Assembly: GCA_051881435.1 (NCBI GenBank)
Contig: JBJEPW010000014.1
Coordinates: 1-48,342 of the forward strand
Source: Fimenecus sp051881435
Lineage (GTDB): Bacteria > Bacillota > Clostridia > Oscillospirales > Acutalibacteraceae
Direction of reading: 5' to 3'
DNA: 48,342 nucleotides
A model generated the notes under the pieces. It saw only the letters and a program-made list of their open reading frames with translations. It did not search any database and was not told the origin of the DNA. Made by a program: the position numbers and the translations under genes. Positions 17,081 to 25,502 of this stretch are shown here, piece by piece; positions within the stretch are counted from its first letter, which is position 1, and every line of letters starts with the position of its first letter.

Positions 17081-19196
17081 AACACAGCACTATCTCTCGT
17101 TTTTCAGGCTTGTCAAATGAATATTCGGGGCTTTCACCCTTTTTATAAACAACTGTAATAAAGTTGTTTTTGCCCACAGGCAGTCGGAAGGATACATCCA
17201 TGCTTTTATCCCACGCGGGGAGCAAAAAGATTTTTTCATCGTTTTCCTGCACCAATGATTTTGCAATTGCCATATTCATATTGGCACCGTTGTCCTGGTC
17301 GGGGAGCCAGTCGTAATTGGGACCGTAAAACACAGGAAAAATACAGTCTTTATTTGTGTTTTTGCAATTCTTCAAAATTTCACGGAAAGCTTCTTTGCGC
17401 AGACCGAGGAAGGCCGCCTGAACACCGTGCTGCTGCCAGCCGCAGGAGGCTTTTTCCCGCCTTGCTTTAAAGGTGTTTATGCCGATTTTTAAATCAGGAT
17501 TTCCGATTTTATAAATTGCATAAGGGAAAACCGTGTAAAGCTCGGGATTTTCACAGTTCATTTTTGTACGCTCAATATTCTTTTCAAAAGGCATAACAAC
17601 TCTTTTTATGCGCCGTTTCCCGATAGGCAGAGGAGGAAGCGCCGCTTGAATTTCGGCACACATGGCTTTTAATTCCTCATCGTCTGTACCAATAGCTAGC
17701 AAAAACTCGCAAACTGCGGTAACGCCGGCTATATCGGGGGAATCGTTAATGCAGTTATGCCATGTTTCCAATGATGAGGTAGGTTCAAAGCAGATTGAGC
17801 CGTCCTCTTTCGTGAAATGCTCACGGAAAAACAGTAAAATTTCTTTTACAAAGGGCAGGCAATGATTTTTCAAAAAGTCGGTATCCTCGGTATTTCGGCA
17901 ATACAAAAGCATCATCATAGCCGCTTCAAGACCGCCGCTGTAATAGTAACGGATATATGTATTCAGCGTTGTGCCGTCGGGCAGGTCTTTTCTGTCCCAG
18001 CCGTAGTTTGAATCGGCATATGCGGCAAAAATACTCATTGTTTCGGGATAAAATGCGCCGCCGTGACCGAAATATTTTTGCGTTCTGTATTTGGCAAAAT
18101 CAAGATTATCGGTGTATAGGCGGAAAAAAGGCATCATTAAATCATAATCGCCTGAAAACAGCATACTCCAATATATAAGCCGTGTATTCTGAAACCAATA
18201 ATATCCGCCCCAATTTCTGTAATCGTAGTTTTCGCTTTCGCTGTGGGGCGAGGGCTGACAGGTGAAAATCGAACCGTTGAATTTAACAGGGAAACGCCCC
18301 TTGCCGCCGCATAGATTCATATACCTTTGCAAAGCGTAGCCCTGTGTGATTTTGTCGGCATCCTTGCCGCCGCTTATGTAAACATAGCTTTTTCCCCACA
18401 CGGATTTCCAATAGGCTTTGTGTTTTTCCTTATCACTTTTCGGGAAACTCTTGATTTTTTCGCGCCACTCGTCCCCATCGGTTAAGGTAAGGGAATGTAT
18501 GGAAACAGTAACCTTTTCTGCTCCGTCTTTAACCGTGAGAGTGTTACCCCTCGTTGTCATCTCCTCTGACTTTGCGAGAAAGCCGAAGGTAAGACCTGTC
18601 AGAAAATCATTTTTTTCGGGATAATTCTCAAGATGCTGATGGGAAAGACTGAATTCATAAAGCGAGGTGCTGTTTTGGTGCATTTGCCCCAAAGTGCCGT
18701 CGCCCTCCGAAAACAGAATATCTGCGTCCTCGGTGCAGTCAAAGCCCGTATCCTCATTGCTTTCGCAGTTTAGCTGATAGTTGCTTCGGTCGTTATGGGC
18801 AATTTTTTCTCTGCGGCTTCGGTAATTGATTACTTCAAGAGCCATTCCCGAAACGCCTTTGCCCTCAATTTCCGTTATGTAAACAGGCTCAAAAGCGTCG
18901 GCATAAATCTCTGCACGGATGTTTTCATTGCTTATTTTGAGAATTCCCTCTTCAAGGACAAGATGAAAGTCTAAATTCTCATTAAGCACTCCGTCTTGAA
19001 AACGCAGTTTGATATAACCCGTTTTCAACAGCCTGTGCAATCGGCTGAACGCGTCTGTTTTTGAAAGCAGAATATTGATTTCATTCCCGCTTGCCCAAAT
19101 ATTTGCGCCCAAATCACCGTTTCCCAAAGGAATGGAATCCATTGAGCTTTTCATAAGACCTTTATATTTAAAATCATATGAAGATATCATTTCCAT
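17079..19196 (-). CDS. GH95/DUF5703-like glycoside hydrolase
   Basis: 705 residues. The N-terminus DSIPLGNGDLGANIWASG plus NILLSKTDAFSRLHRLLKTG is the DUF5703 pattern, a beta-sandwich domain seen in front of GH95-type barrels. The middle, RNWGGYYWFQNTRLIYWSML then GDYDLMMPFF, is the barrel's conserved helix pair. The C-terminus has a substrate-cleft-like HGVQAAFLG and NYDWLPDQDNG and ends in a small beta domain. No signal peptide. It is convergent with the other GH95-like gene and upstream of nothing in its own direction until the antiporter, 15 bp away, with which it could be co-transcribed. Likely cleaves deoxyhexosides or galactosides, by analogy. Confidence 0.72.
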   Translation of the reverse strand: MEMISSYDFKYKGLMKSSMDSIPLGNGDLGANIWASGNEINILLSKTDAFSRLHRLLKTGYIKLRFQDGVLNENLDFHLVLEEGILKISNENIRAEIYADAFEPVYITEIEGKGVSGMALEVINYRSRREKIAHNDRSNYQLNCESNEDTGFDCTEDADILFSEGDGTLGQMHQNSTSLYEFSLSHQHLENYPEKNDFLTGLTFGFLAKSEEMTTRGNTLTVKDGAEKVTVSIHSLTLTDGDEWREKIKSFPKSDKEKHKAYWKSVWGKSYVYISGGKDADKITQGYALQRYMNLCGGKGRFPVKFNGSIFTCQPSPHSESENYDYRNWGGYYWFQNTRLIYWSMLFSGDYDLMMPFFRLYTDNLDFAKYRTQKYFGHGGAFYPETMSIFAAYADSNYGWDRKDLPDGTTLNTYIRYYYSGGLEAAMMMLLYCRNTEDTDFLKNHCLPFVKEILLFFREHFTKEDGSICFEPTSSLETWHNCINDSPDIAGVTAVCEFLLAIGTDDEELKAMCAEIQAALPPLPIGKRRIKRVVMPFEKNIERTKMNCENPELYTVFPYAIYKIGNPDLKIGINTFKARREKASCGWQQHGVQAAFLGLRKEAFREILKNCKNTNKDCIFPVFYGPNYDWLPDQDNGANMNMAIAKSLVQENDEKIFLLPAWDKSMDVSFRLPVGKNNFITVVYKKGESPEYSFDKPEKREIVLC

Positions 19197-19211
19197 TTTC
19201 CCTTACCGTTT

Positions 19212-20378
19212 TTATTTTTTGATTTCTCCCGCTTTTGTAAGCGCCGCCTTTGTAAGCAGGGGCCCTACAAGCTCATATATAAGCGTGGCGCACAAAACAA
19301 CGGCTCTTATCTGCTCGCCGTATTCGGGAACAACAGTTAGTGAGAGTTGCGCCATACCTATTGCCACGCCTGCCTGAGGAAGCAATGTTATGCCAAGATA
19401 TTTCCGAACGGTTTTCTCCGTTTTTACTATGGCACACCCTGCCATTGCACCGAAATATTTACCGAAGGAACGGAGCAAGATGTAAGCAACTCCCACAATC
19501 CCCACCTGCGGCAGAATTGAAAAATTAAACTGAGCGCCCGATATTACGAAAAACAGCATAAACAGAGGAGGTGTCCAGCGGTCTGTACCTTCAAGCACAG
19601 CGTCCGAGACAGGGCTGAAATTCGCCAACGCCGCTCCTATTGCCATACAAAGCAAAAGAGAAGAAAGTCCCATAAGCTCGGAAAGCCCAACGCCTAAAAA
19701 CACAGCAGTCACAACAAGGGAAATTCTGTTTGCTCTCGATTTGAAGAATTTTGAACATAATGAAAGCGCAATTCCCACCGCAAAGCCAATGACAAGGGAA
19801 AGCGCAATTTCAATGAGAGGCTTTACAATAGTTGCGTAAACTTGAAAACCGTTTCCTGCCTCAATGGTTTTTGCCACAGAGGAAAGAATTGAAAAGAGCA
19901 TAAGGCAAACAGCGTCGTCTATGGCAACAACAGGCAAAAGCGTGGAGGTAACAGGCCCCGACGCCTTGTATTGCCGAACAACCATAAGAGTAGCGGCAGG
20001 TGCCGTAGCACTGGCTATTGCACCAAGCACAAGGGCAAGAGGTGCGTTGTAGCCCATTGCCAAAAGCACCGCTGAAACAAGCACTGACGCTCCCACAGCC
20101 TCAAAAAGAGTAATAACAAATATTTTTGCACCCAACTGCTTTAATGCGGAAAGCTTAAATTCTCCGCCTATGGAAAAGGCAATAAAGCCCAGCGCCGCAT
20201 TGGTGACAACCGTCATATTGTCAAGCTCGCCGGCAGAAAAGATTTTCAGACAGTAAGGACCTGCTATAAGTCCCGCAATAAGATAGCCCGTAACATTGGG
20301 CAGATTTATTTTTTTCATTATTCTTGTCATCAGGAGCCCCAAAACCATTCCCAAGGACAATGATAATAATGTGTTCAA
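19212..20378 (-). CDS. cation:proton antiporter, CPA2 family
   Basis: 388 residues with about 12 membrane segments. The first has LMTRIMKKINLPNVTGYLIAG, the CPA2 signature in which a Pro-Asn-Val-Thr-Gly-Tyr turn follows helix 1. ASATAPAAT (about 123-130) and AIDDAVC (152-158, paired Asp 154/155) are the ion-binding core seen in Na+/H+ or K+/H+ exchangers. There is no C-terminal RCK/TrkA domain. It starts with TTG after GGGGTGA. The small PII-like gene 43 bp upstream is in the same operon and may supply the regulation that an RCK domain would otherwise give (inference). Confidence 0.9.
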   Translation of the reverse strand: MNTLLSLSLGMVLGLLMTRIMKKINLPNVTGYLIAGLIAGPYCLKIFSAGELDNMTVVTNAALGFIAFSIGGEFKLSALKQLGAKIFVITLFEAVGASVLVSAVLLAMGYNAPLALVLGAIASATAPAATLMVVRQYKASGPVTSTLLPVVAIDDAVCLMLFSILSSVAKTIEAGNGFQVYATIVKPLIEIALSLVIGFAVGIALSLCSKFFKSRANRISLVVTAVFLGVGLSELMGLSSLLLCMAIGAALANFSPVSDAVLEGTDRWTPPLFMLFFVISGAQFNFSILPQVGIVGVAYILLRSFGKYFGAMAGCAIVKTEKTVRKYLGITLLPQAGVAIGMAQLSLTVVPEYGEQIRAVVLCATLIYELVGPLLTKAALTKAGEIKK

Positions 20379-20421
20379 TTATTTTCACCCCAAAAAATGC
20401 ACACCGATTTTTAACGGCTTT

Positions 20422-20766
20422 TTATTTTGCCAAGCCCTCAACATTAAGGAGAGGAACGGTCATTAAAATGCCCGTGTTCGCCTTGTCAAGACCGCCTGTT
20501 ACATCGTTTACGATTTTTTTAACCGTTTCAACCTGCGAATCCTCAATAGCGGAAATCAGAATTTTGTTCATATCCCCTTTATCGGGATTAAGATACTGCC
20601 TCAGCGAGCCGAATATGGGAGGGGGCTCAACGGAATCGTGCCCCACCGCCTGCAAAACTCCCTCGCAGTCAAGAAGCGAGCCGCCGTGAATACCCGAGGC
20701 GAGCATACCTGCCGTCACCTTTGCCATATGGCGCTGACTGTGTAATATCAATATTAAAAGCTGCAT
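20422..20766 (-). CDS. small PII-like regulatory protein
   Basis: 114 residues with the ferredoxin-like PII/GlnB-type pattern: a first strand MQLLILILHS, a helix AKVTAGMLASGI, a glycine-rich turn, a flexible loop rich in Pro (EPPPIFGSLRQYL) and a final strand-helix ILISAIEDSQVETVKKIVND. It is not a true GlnB, since the T-loop Tyr and the B-loop motif are absent. AAAGGAGG precedes the ATG, and a promoter lies 30-60 bp upstream. It is followed by a CPA2 antiporter, so a role as nucleotide-sensing regulator of ion transport is reasonable but unproven. Confidence 0.7.
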   Translation of the reverse strand: MQLLILILHSQRHMAKVTAGMLASGIHGGSLLDCEGVLQAVGHDSVEPPPIFGSLRQYLNPDKGDMNKILISAIEDSQVETVKKIVNDVTGGLDKANTGILMTVPLLNVEGLAK

Positions 20767-20797
20767 AAAAGTGCCTCCTTTAAAAAATTCTCTATAT

Positions 20798-20825
20798 ATT
20801 ATACTCGTTTTGTGGTATAATTCAA
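20798..20825. promoter_or_regulatory. overlapping divergent promoters (PII-like/antiporter and rluA-like)
   Basis: Minus strand: TTGAAT (20820-20825), 16-bp spacer, TATAAT (20798-20803). Plus strand: an extended -10, TGG-TATAAT, at 20813-20821, with a poor -35. The two promoters interleave, so only one may be occupied at a time. Confidence 0.65.
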
Positions 20826-20855
20826 TAGAAATACAGATGAAAAGGTATATTTTGT

Positions 20856-21731
20856 ATGGAGCGTTATCTTGAATACAAAATTGAAGAGAATTACGACGGC
20901 AAAAAGGTACTTGCCTTTTTAAAAACGGAGATAAAAGCCTCCGCAAGGCTTATCCGGAACCTTAAAAATGTGCCCGACGGTATAACCTTAAACGGAGAGC
21001 ATATCCGCACCGTGGATTTTATGAAAAAAGGGGATATTCTGCGGTTGCATATACCCTCGGACGGTGACGAAGAAAATATCGCAGAGCCTCTGGAGTTCGA
21101 TTTGAAAATTCTGTATGAGGATAATGATTTGCTCATTATTGATAAGCCTGCGGGGCTTCCCTTGCACCCCTCCCATAACCATCAGGGAGACACTCTTGCA
21201 AACGCCGTGTCCTATCACCTGCAAAAGCAGGGAAAATCCGCTGTTTTCCGTGCTGTGGGCAGACTTGATAAGGGCACATCGGGAATAGTTGTGTGCGCTC
21301 TTAATAAATACACCGCCGCAAGGCTTTCGGGGAAAATTTATAAGGAATATATGGCGGTTGCCCAAGGGCTTTACGAGGGTGAAGGCATAATTGACCGCCC
21401 CATATACCGCCCCGACCCCATAATCACTCTGCGCACCGTTGACGAAAGAGGGGAAAGAGCCGTAACGGAGTGGAAAGCAATAGCGCAAAGTAACGGCAGA
21501 ACACTCTTGAGAATACATCTTGTCACAGGCAGAACACATCAGATAAGAGTCCATTTTTCATCTCTCGGAACACCTCTTACGGGAGATACAATGTACGGCA
21601 CGCCATGCCGCGAAATTTCACATCAGGCGCTTCATTGCTGTTATTGCCGCTTTACCCACCCCGTAACGGGAGAAGAAATAGAAATTAACTCACCCTTGCC
21701 GCAGGATATGGCAAATTTGGTAAATTATTAA
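20856..21731 (+). CDS. RluA-family RNA pseudouridine synthase
   Basis: 291 residues; isomerises specific uridines in rRNA (RluC/RluD type). An S4-like N-terminal part (KKVLAFLKTEIKASARLIRN, then GITLNGEHIRTVDFMKKGD) precedes the catalytic domain. DNDLLIIDKPAGLPLHPSHN and GRLDKGTSGIVVCAL (catalytic Asp in Arg-Leu-Asp) are the defining motifs, and TGRTHQIRVHFSSLGTPLTG closes the active site. AAAAGG precedes the ATG. It is divergent from the PII-like gene, with its own extended -10 promoter. The exact uridine modified cannot be told from sequence. Confidence 0.93.
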   Translation: MERYLEYKIEENYDGKKVLAFLKTEIKASARLIRNLKNVPDGITLNGEHIRTVDFMKKGDILRLHIPSDGDEENIAEPLEFDLKILYEDNDLLIIDKPAGLPLHPSHNHQGDTLANAVSYHLQKQGKSAVFRAVGRLDKGTSGIVVCALNKYTAARLSGKIYKEYMAVAQGLYEGEGIIDRPIYRPDPIITLRTVDERGERAVTEWKAIAQSNGRTLLRIHLVTGRTHQIRVHFSSLGTPLTGDTMYGTPCREISHQALHCCYCRFTHPVTGEEIEINSPLPQDMANLVNY

Positions 21732-21746
21732 ATTTTCTCAACACTA

Positions 21747-21775
21747 TTGCCTCAAAATGCTTATTATGTTACAAT
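21747..21775 (+). promoter_or_regulatory. probable promoter of the PlsC-like gene
   Basis: TTGCCT, 17-bp spacer, TACAAT. A small dyad gttac-aattatc-gtaac overlaps the -10 (about 21768-21784). Confidence 0.5.
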
Positions 21776-21804
21776 TATCGTAACACATACCATGGGAGGA
21801 AAGA

Positions 21805-23103
21805 ATGGATAATATAAAGGATTATGTAACTTACCCTAAAAAAATAAAGCATTACGATACATCTAAAATGCCAAAGCGGCAAACAAAATTTGCGGCAGGC
21901 GTAATGTATCTTTTATCAAAGGCTTTAATGCCCCGTCAGGTGCAGGGCTATAAAATAGACAAAATCAATACGGAAAATTTAAAGCCGCCCTATATTCTTT
22001 TGTGCAATCACCATACCTTTGTGGATTTTCAGATAAACTGTATTGCCACATATCCTCACAGGGTAAATAATATTGCAACGGTAGAGGCGTTTTATCTGCG
22101 TGCCGCACTTATCGAGTGGCTGGGGTGCATCTGCAAGCGTAAATTCACCACGGATTTAAGCCTTGTGAGAGCAAGCTATAAGGTATTAAAGGAATACGGC
22201 GATGTGCTTTGTATGTATCCCGAGGCAAAATACGCCCCCGTGGGGACAACGGCGATTTTGCCCGATTCATTGGGCAAGCTCATTAAAAAATGCAAGGTGC
22301 CTGTTGCCACGCTTCTCTACCACGGTAATTACCTTATGACTCCATTTTGGGATTTTTACAGAAAAAGAAAAGTCCCCCTTTATGCGGAAATGAAGCAGAT
22401 TCTCACCGCCGAGGAGGTTGAAAAGCTTTCTGCCGAGGAGATAAATGCCGTTGTCCGCAAGGCTATGGAGTATGACGAATACCGCTGGCAAAAGGAGCAT
22501 GATATTAAGGTTACGGAGGATTTCCGTGCCGAGGGGCTTCATAAGGTACTTTATCAGTGTCCCGAATGTAAAACGGAATATGAGATGAACTCAAAGGGCA
22601 CTGAGCTTTTCTGTGAGCATTGCGGTAAACGCTGGGAAATGACTGAGCTGGGCGAATTAAAGGCGCAAAGCGGAGAAACATATTTTTCCCATATTCCCGA
22701 TTGGTTTGAGTGGGAGCGAAGCGAAGTCCGCCGTCAGTTAGAGGAGGGCACATACAGCTTTTCAAACGATGTGCGTGTTTATTCCCTGCCCTGGACAAGA
22801 AGCTTTGTTTATCTTGGCGACGCGCACCTTACCCACGATGGGGAAAACGGCTTTGTGCTTGAAGGTGAATACAACGGGGAAAAATACCGTATTCACCGCA
22901 CACCCCAAAGTATGTACAGCCTCCATGTGGAATATGACTACTGCCATATTGAAAAGGACGACTGTATTGATATTTCCACAAAGGACGATTCCTTTTTCTG
23001 CTATCCCTCGCAAAAGAACTGCATAACAAAGCTTTCCTTTGCAACAGAGGAAATGTATAAGATGATACAGGAAAAGAAACATAAAAACAATTACAACGAA
23101 TAA
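21805..23103 (+). CDS. PlsC-like acyltransferase with C-terminal zinc ribbon
   Basis: 432 residues. Residues 1-240 are a glycerolipid acyltransferase domain: NHHTFVDF (68-75, the His-x4-Asp catalytic motif) and CMYPEAKYAP (the acyl-acceptor phosphate-binding motif, with Glu-Ala in place of the usual Glu-Gly). Then CPEC and CEHC (about 250-273) form a zinc ribbon, and a beta-rich tail of about 150 residues follows. The normal PlsC is about 240 residues, so the second half is an added module. It may acylate lysophosphatidate or another alcohol. There is no clear membrane segment. GGGAGG precedes the ATG. Confidence 0.8.
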   Translation: MDNIKDYVTYPKKIKHYDTSKMPKRQTKFAAGVMYLLSKALMPRQVQGYKIDKINTENLKPPYILLCNHHTFVDFQINCIATYPHRVNNIATVEAFYLRAALIEWLGCICKRKFTTDLSLVRASYKVLKEYGDVLCMYPEAKYAPVGTTAILPDSLGKLIKKCKVPVATLLYHGNYLMTPFWDFYRKRKVPLYAEMKQILTAEEVEKLSAEEINAVVRKAMEYDEYRWQKEHDIKVTEDFRAEGLHKVLYQCPECKTEYEMNSKGTELFCEHCGKRWEMTELGELKAQSGETYFSHIPDWFEWERSEVRRQLEEGTYSFSNDVRVYSLPWTRSFVYLGDAHLTHDGENGFVLEGEYNGEKYRIHRTPQSMYSLHVEYDYCHIEKDDCIDISTKDDSFFCYPSQKNCITKLSFATEEMYKMIQEKKHKNNYNE

Positions 23104-23114
23104 TTACCGTGATT

Positions 23115-23200
23115 TTGTAGGGCGGTGCGAATCGCCCGTAAAATTACGCAAAACCAACGGTATGGTTGTAGGGTGCGACGACCCCGGCGCACCGTTAAAA
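23115..23200. repeat. intergenic repeats
   Basis: ttgtagggcggtgcgaatcg (about 23115-23134) is a variant of the palindromic gcgattcg family. 23168-23197 is the second copy of the gtagggtgcgacgacc element at 7023-7052. Confidence 0.7.
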
Positions 23201-23224
23201 TAAAGCGGAGAATTGCTGAATTAT

Positions 23225-23527
23225 ATGAACAAGAAAAAATTATATATTTGTGTGGGAATTGTTTTACTGATAATATATTTCATTTTATCCGTAATATCTA
23301 CTCCTCCTTTTTTAAGAATAAAAAATTTTGATATAACAAATCAAACCAAAACGCTTGCACAATTTACGGGAATTGTTATTATTCTTTTGCTCTCGGAATT
23401 CTTTTTTATAAGGTCAGGAATTCTCCCCAAAATTATAAAATACATAATATATTTTCACTGGTTTGGCGCAATTCTTGTTCTATCTATAACATGGATAAGG
23501 CAAATAATAGTATCTCTCAATCCATAA
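23225..23527 (+). CDS. small hypothetical membrane protein
   Basis: About 100 residues with three hydrophobic helices (LYICVGIVLLIIYFILSVI, then FTGIVIILLLSEFFFI, then IIYFHWFGAILVLSITWI). No family recognised. The ATG at 23225 is the best start, but GCGGAG lies 14 nt away, farther than usual; a TTG at 23213 is only 2 nt from it. The gene sits between two repeat blocks and is AT-rich, so it may be a poorly conserved or decaying gene. Confidence 0.5.
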   Translation: MNKKKLYICVGIVLLIIYFILSVISTPPFLRIKNFDITNQTKTLAQFTGIVIILLLSEFFFIRSGILPKIIKYIIYFHWFGAILVLSITWIRQIIVSLNP

Positions 23528-23528
23528 A

Positions 23529-23600
23529 GTAGGGGCGATTCGTGAATCGCCCGAAAAAAATTCTGAACCTCTTGTCTCACCTGAAAGGGGCGACAATGGG
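23529..23600. repeat. intergenic repeats
   Basis: gtaggggcgattcgtgaatc (23529-23553 in full) is a complete copy of the palindromic family. It is followed by a degenerate fragment of the multi-hairpin element (tgtctcacctgaaaggggcg) near 23572-23592. Confidence 0.7.
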
Positions 23601-23649
23601 TGCGGTGTGATTTCAATGGGCGGATGTAGGCATCATCCCGTAAAAAATA

Positions 23650-23677
23650 ACGGCGAGGAAAAACCTCGCCGTGTTTT
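23650..23677. terminator. terminator of proS
   Basis: Stem acggcgagg/cctcgccgt with an aaaaa loop. T-rich runs lie on both strands, so it can stop proS from the right and read-through from the left. Confidence 0.85.
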
Positions 23678-23693
23678 TATATCATTTGAAATT

Positions 23694-25130
23694 TTAATAT
23701 GCCTTGCCCCAATAGAGCATTTTTGTTGCAGGCTTGCCGCAGCAAACGCATTTATCCGCGACTTGCTCCTGCTCAAAGGGAATACAGCGTGAGGAAACGC
23801 CTGCCTTATCTTTAAGTGCGTCCTCACACTCACGTTCGCCGCACCACATAGCCTTAATAAAGCCGGGCTTATTATCGGCGATGTCGCACATCTCGTCAAG
23901 ACTATGAGCCGTAAAGGTCATATTCTCACGGCGTTTGATTGCGGAATTGTAAAGTCCCTGATGTACTGCTTCCAGCAATTCGGGAATTTTAGTTTCAAGC
24001 TCGTCAAGAGATACAAAATACTTCTCTCTTGTATCGCGGCGAACAATTACGCACTGATTTTTCTCAATATCCTTGGGTCCGATTTCCAAACGAAGAGGTA
24101 CGCCCTTCATTTCATACTCGGCATATTTCCAACCGGGGGTATTATCGGTCAAATCAATTTTTGCACGGGCGATTTTTGAAATATTCTCATAAATCTCCTG
24201 TGCTTTTTCCTTTACGCCCTCTTTATGAGAGGCAACGGGAATAACAACAACCTGTATGGGAGCGATTTTCGGAGGAAGAACAAGTCCGTTATCGTCACCG
24301 TGAGTCATAATTATTGCACCGATAAGGCGTGTTGTACAGCCCCACGAGGTCTGGAACGGATATTTAAGCTTATTGTCCTTATCCTGGAACTGAATACCGA
24401 AAGCCTTGGCAAAACCGTCGCCGAAATAATGGCTTGTACCGGACTGCAAAGCTTTACCGTCGTGCATAAGCGCTTCGATTGTATATGTATCCTCTGCACC
24501 CGCAAAACGCTCTTTTTCGGTTTTAACGCCCTTAACAACAGGCATTGCAAGATAATTTTCACAGAAATCCGCATACACATTCAGCATTTTGATTGTTTCT
24601 TCCTGTGCCTCTTCTGCGGTGGCGTGGATTGTGTGCCCCTCCTGCCAAAGGAATTCTCTTGTACGCAGGAAAGGTCTTGTCGTCTTTTCCCAACGGACAA
24701 CGGAAACCCATTGATTATAAAGCTTGGGCAGGTCACGGTAGGAATGAACTATATTTGCATAGTGCTCGCAGAAAAGAGTCTCGGAGGTAGGTCGAACGCA
24801 AAGACGCTCCTCAAGCTTTTCGCTTCCGCCGTGGGTTACCCACGCAACCTCGGGAGCAAAGCCCTCAACATGGTCCTTTTCCTTATTGAGAAGGCTTTCG
24901 GGAATGAACATGGGCATACAAACATTTTCATGCCCCGTTGCCTTAAACATTCCGTCAAGAGTTTTTTGGATGTTTTCCCAAATTGCATAGCCGTAAGGCC
25001 GTATTACCATACAGCCCTTTACGCTTGTGTATTCAACAAGCTCAGCTTTCTTCACCACATCGGTGTACCATTTGGCAAAATCCTCATCCATTGAGGTGAT
25101 TTCCTCAACCATCTTTTTTTGTTCAGCCAT
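23694..25130 (-). CDS. proS: prolyl-tRNA synthetase, short (archaeal/eukaryotic-like) type
   Basis: 478 residues; charges tRNA-Pro in the cytoplasm. It is the short form without the editing insertion of the ~570-residue bacterial type. Class II motifs are visible: MFIPESLL, VRPTSETLFCEHYANIV (motif 2 region), RTREFLWQEGHT and the glycine-rich SWGCTTRLIGAIIMTHGD (motif 3). The C-terminal CVCC plus the preceding Cys (about 430-478, ending KMLYWGKAY) form the zinc-binding tail typical of this class, whose terminal Tyr is conserved. AGAGGGA precedes the ATG. It is last in the long minus-strand gene run. Confidence 0.97.
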   Translation of the reverse strand: MAEQKKMVEEITSMDEDFAKWYTDVVKKAELVEYTSVKGCMVIRPYGYAIWENIQKTLDGMFKATGHENVCMPMFIPESLLNKEKDHVEGFAPEVAWVTHGGSEKLEERLCVRPTSETLFCEHYANIVHSYRDLPKLYNQWVSVVRWEKTTRPFLRTREFLWQEGHTIHATAEEAQEETIKMLNVYADFCENYLAMPVVKGVKTEKERFAGAEDTYTIEALMHDGKALQSGTSHYFGDGFAKAFGIQFQDKDNKLKYPFQTSWGCTTRLIGAIIMTHGDDNGLVLPPKIAPIQVVVIPVASHKEGVKEKAQEIYENISKIARAKIDLTDNTPGWKYAEYEMKGVPLRLEIGPKDIEKNQCVIVRRDTREKYFVSLDELETKIPELLEAVHQGLYNSAIKRRENMTFTAHSLDEMCDIADNKPGFIKAMWCGERECEDALKDKAGVSSRCIPFEQEQVADKCVCCGKPATKMLYWGKAY

Positions 25131-25144
25131 TTTTATCCCTCTAA

Positions 25145-25178
25145 CTTAAAAATTACAGGGACAGCGTATGTGTCCCTG
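25145..25178 (-). terminator. terminator of acpP
   Basis: Stem cagggaca/tgtccctg (25156-25163 and 25171-25178) followed on the minus strand by taattttt. It separates acpP from proS. Confidence 0.75.
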
Positions 25179-25210
25179 CCATAAAAATCATATCCGCCGA
25201 AAACGGTTTA

Positions 25211-25435
25211 TCAGTGTTCTTCAATAAACTTAACAATATCGGCAACAGTCTTAATATTTTCAAGATCCTCATCGGAAATTTCCATATCGAACTCGTCCTC
25301 AAAGGTCATAACAAGATCTGCAAGGTCAATACTGTCTGCGCCCAAATCTTCAAGAAGCACGGAATCCATTGTTACATCATCCTCTTCAAGCTCCAACTGG
25401 TCACAGATTATATCACGGATTTTCTCAAAAACCAT
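25211..25435 (-). CDS. acpP: acyl carrier protein
   Basis: 74 residues, acidic; carries acyl chains for fatty-acid synthesis on a phosphopantetheine arm. The attachment site is Ser35 in LGADSIDLADLVM (the family pattern is Asp-Ser-Leu/Ile-Asp). GGGAGGTG precedes the ATG. It has its own promoter, placed just beyond the stop of the phosphohexomutase gene, and a terminator. No other fatty-acid genes are nearby, so it may be a stand-alone housekeeping copy. Confidence 0.96.
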   Translation of the reverse strand: MVFEKIRDIICDQLELEEDDVTMDSVLLEDLGADSIDLADLVMTFEDEFDMEISDEDLENIKTVADIVKFIEEH

Positions 25436-25468
25436 CGTAACACCTCCCTAAATTGTTTTCCACTCATA

Positions 25469-25497
25469 ATACTAATTATTTTTCCCTGTTTTGTCAA
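25469..25497 (-). promoter_or_regulatory. acpP promoter
   Basis: On the minus strand: TTGACA, 17-bp spacer, TAGTAT. It sits in the 67-bp gap between the phosphohexomutase stop and acpP. Confidence 0.75.
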
Positions 25498-25502
25498 CAC
25501 CT

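Noticed and set aside
24225..25094. Long plus-strand frame opposite proS
   Set aside because: Antisense shadow of a clear class II synthetase; cysteine-rich with no domain pattern.
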